DNA of 64,000 nt, from NCBI RefSeq assembly GCF_000024985.1, contig NC_013523.1, positions 1,178,001 to 1,242,000 of the forward strand. The letters are read 5' to 3'. The notes below the pieces were generated by a model, which was not told the origin of the DNA, searched no databases, and saw nothing but the letters and a program-made list of their open reading frames with translations. Below, one piece after another: positions 62,448 to 64,000 of this stretch. The position numbers and the translations under genes were made by a program. The first letter of the stretch is position 1; each line of letters starts with the position of its first letter. The stretch comes from Sphaerobacter thermophilus DSM 20745 (lineage in GTDB: Bacteria; Chloroflexota; Chloroflexia; Thermomicrobiales; Thermomicrobiaceae).

Positions 62448-64000
62448 GTGGATCCGAGGCTGTTCCGGTCGCTGGAGTGGCGCTGCATCGGTCCCCATCG
62501 GGGTGGACGCGTGTCGGCCGTCGCGGGTCACCCGACCGAACGGGAGACTTTCTACTTCGGCGCATGTGCCGGCGGCGTCTGGAAGACGACGAGCGGCGGC
62601 GCCTACTGGGAAAACATCTCCGACGGATACTTCAAGACGTCTGCTGTCGGCGCAATCGCAGTCGCCACCTCGGACCCGAACGTCATCTACGTGGGCACCG
62701 GCGAGTCCAACATCCGCAGCAACGTGTCGCACGGCGATGGTGTCTACAAGTCGACCGACGGCGGCCGAACCTGGCGCAACATGGGGCTGGCCGATACCCG
62801 CTACATCAGTGACATCCAGATCCACCCAGCGAACGCGGACATCGTGTTCGTCGGCGCGCTGGGGCACGCCTGGGGCCGCAACGAGGAGCGCGGAGTGTAC
62901 CGCTCGCTCGATGGCGGCGTTACCTGGGAGAAGGTGCTCTATAAGAGCGATCGGGCAGGCGTCGCGGATCTCTCCATGGACCCCAGCAACCCGCGCGTCA
63001 TCTTCGCGACCATCTGGCAGGCCCAGCGCTACCCCCACGCACTGATCAGCGGCGGGGAGGACTCCGGGCTCTGGCGGAGCCTGGACGGTGGTGACACCTG
63101 GGAGGACATAACCCGCAATCCCGGTCTCCCCGGTGGGATCTGGGGCCGATGCGGTGTGGCGGTGTCCCCGGCGAAGCCCGGGCGCGTCTGGGCGCTAATC
63201 GAGGCCGAGGATGGTGGGCTCTACCGGTCGGAGGACTACGGGAATACCTGGCAGAAGGTGAACGACGACCGGGAGCTGCGGCGGCGCCCGTGGTACTACA
63301 TGCGGGTCTTTGCCGACCCCTCAGACGCCGACACTGTCTGGGTGCTGAACCTCCAAGCGTGGAAGTCGACCGACGGCGGAAAGACGTTCTTCGCGGTCCC
63401 GACGCCGCATGGCGACAACCACGACCTCTGGATCGACCCGAACGACTCCAACCGCATGATCGAGGGCAACGACGGCGGCGCCTGCGTCACCTTCGACGGC
63501 GGCCGCACCTGGTCCAGCATCCTCAATCAGCCGACGGCTCAGTTCTACCATGTGATCACCGACGACCAGGTGCCATACAACGTCTACGGCTCACAACAGG
63601 ACAACTGGGCGATGCGCGTGCCCAGCATCGGCTTTGAAGGTGCCATCACCTGGGCCAACTACGTCGAGCCGGGTGGCGGCGAGAGCGGCTACATCGCGAT
63701 CAGCCCCAAGCCGCCGCACCGCGTCTTTGGTGGTGGCATCGGAACCGGCGCCGGGCACGGGCGGCTCATCGCCTGGAACCCTGAGACGGGCCAGAAGCGC
63801 AACGTCACGGTGTGGCCGGAGGTGCACGGCTTCGGTGCAGGGGCCGAGTCGCTGAAGTACCGTTTCCAGTGGACTTTCCCGGTCCAGTTCTCGCGCCACG
63901 ATCCCAACGTCCTTTACATCTGCTCCAACCACGTCCACCGCAGCACCGACGAGGGGTCGAGCTGGGAGACCATCAGCCCCGACCTGACCCGTAACGACCC
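62448..64000 (+). CDS. Asp-box (VPS10/sortilin-like) beta-propeller protein, N-terminal part (runs off window)
   Basis: About 517 residues are visible before the window ends. It contains at least seven Asp-box motifs of SxDGGxTW form (for example STDGGRTW, SLDGGVTW, SLDGGDTW, SEDYGNTW, STDEGSSW) spaced 50-90 residues, forming beta-propeller blades, and the start FRSLEWRCIGPHRGGRVSAVAGHP is usual for VPS10-type exo-glycosidase-like proteins. No signal peptide is visible. Role unknown; family members are often cell-surface or intracellular scaffolds. GTG at 62448 has GAGGAGGG 6-7 bases upstream. Confidence 0.85.
   Translation, partial: MDPRLFRSLEWRCIGPHRGGRVSAVAGHPTERETFYFGACAGGVWKTTSGGAYWENISDGYFKTSAVGAIAVATSDPNVIYVGTGESNIRSNVSHGDGVYKSTDGGRTWRNMGLADTRYISDIQIHPANADIVFVGALGHAWGRNEERGVYRSLDGGVTWEKVLYKSDRAGVADLSMDPSNPRVIFATIWQAQRYPHALISGGEDSGLWRSLDGGDTWEDITRNPGLPGGIWGRCGVAVSPAKPGRVWALIEAEDGGLYRSEDYGNTWQKVNDDRELRRRPWYYMRVFADPSDADTVWVLNLQAWKSTDGGKTFFAVPTPHGDNHDLWIDPNDSNRMIEGNDGGACVTFDGGRTWSSILNQPTAQFYHVITDDQVPYNVYGSQQDNWAMRVPSIGFEGAITWANYVEPGGGESGYIAISPKPPHRVFGGGIGTGAGHGRLIAWNPETGQKRNVTVWPEVHGFGAGAESLKYRFQWTFPVQFSRHDPNVLYICSNHVHRSTDEGSSWETISPDLTRND

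Overview
The window is high-GC DNA with dense genes, short Shine-Dalgarno-led spacers and frequent GTG/TTG starts. Its gene content fits a Chloroflexota bacterium of the Thermomicrobia type (Sphaerobacter-like): an acetyl-CoA carboxylase beta-alpha fusion, an AroK-AroB fusion, an actinobacteria-like PspA/PspAA/PspAB/HtpX set, and a GlgE-type glucan pathway. The taxonomic placement is inferred from gene content only.

Layout. 1-4105 (minus): 5' part of a UbiB/ABC1 kinase gene downstream of two tandem ABC-2 exporter pairs. 4261-6954: membrane-stress module, htpX-pspAB (plus) facing pspA-pspAA (minus) across a shared hairpin. 7147-7422: IF-1. 7764-19989 (minus): a 12 kb trehalose/alpha-glucan block, in transcription order glgE, treS-maltokinase fusion, glgB, treZ, treY. 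Just upstream lies a selenocysteine tRNA gene (20168-20264). 20353-24776: a small orphan protein, a thiamine-diphosphate enzyme, a coiled-coil J-domain-like protein and an unrecognised protein with a possible PD-(D/E)xK nuclease core. 24804-28945: DUF503, FAD oxidoreductase, D-2-hydroxyacid dehydrogenase, lipoate-ligase-family protein, and a CBS pair with a zinc ribbon. 28959-34725: MFS transporter, trehalose-6-phosphate phosphatase, an M81-family protein with altered metal-site motifs, and accDA. 34943-38196: hutH-hutU. 38416-45698: PerM/AI-2E transporter, lysS, greA, tRNA-Val, mdh, moeA and a DUF697-like membrane protein. 45838-49075: sigma-54 activator divergent from aroKB. 49204-53111: solute-binding lipoprotein, a LigM-like (GcvT fold) protein and an extradiol dioxygenase, suggesting use of methoxylated aromatics. 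53240-57187: promoter, SAM-I riboswitch with terminator, then mtnA, ahcY and metK. 57222-64000: sugar epimerase, Fmt-like formyltransferase, YggX, ATP-grasp enzyme, SQR-like flavoprotein and the 5' part of an Asp-box beta-propeller protein.

How the genes work together. TreS plus maltokinase turn trehalose into maltose-1-phosphate, GlgE polymerises it, GlgB branches the glucan, and TreY/TreZ release trehalose again, so the block encodes a complete trehalose-glucan cycle; OtsB at 30390 supplies a second trehalose source if OtsA is encoded elsewhere. The SAM riboswitch would control both synthesis of SAM (MetK) and recycling of its by-products (AhcY, MtnA). HutH and HutU start histidine degradation. 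Most other genes are housekeeping. No CRISPR array, prophage, insertion sequence or replication origin was seen.
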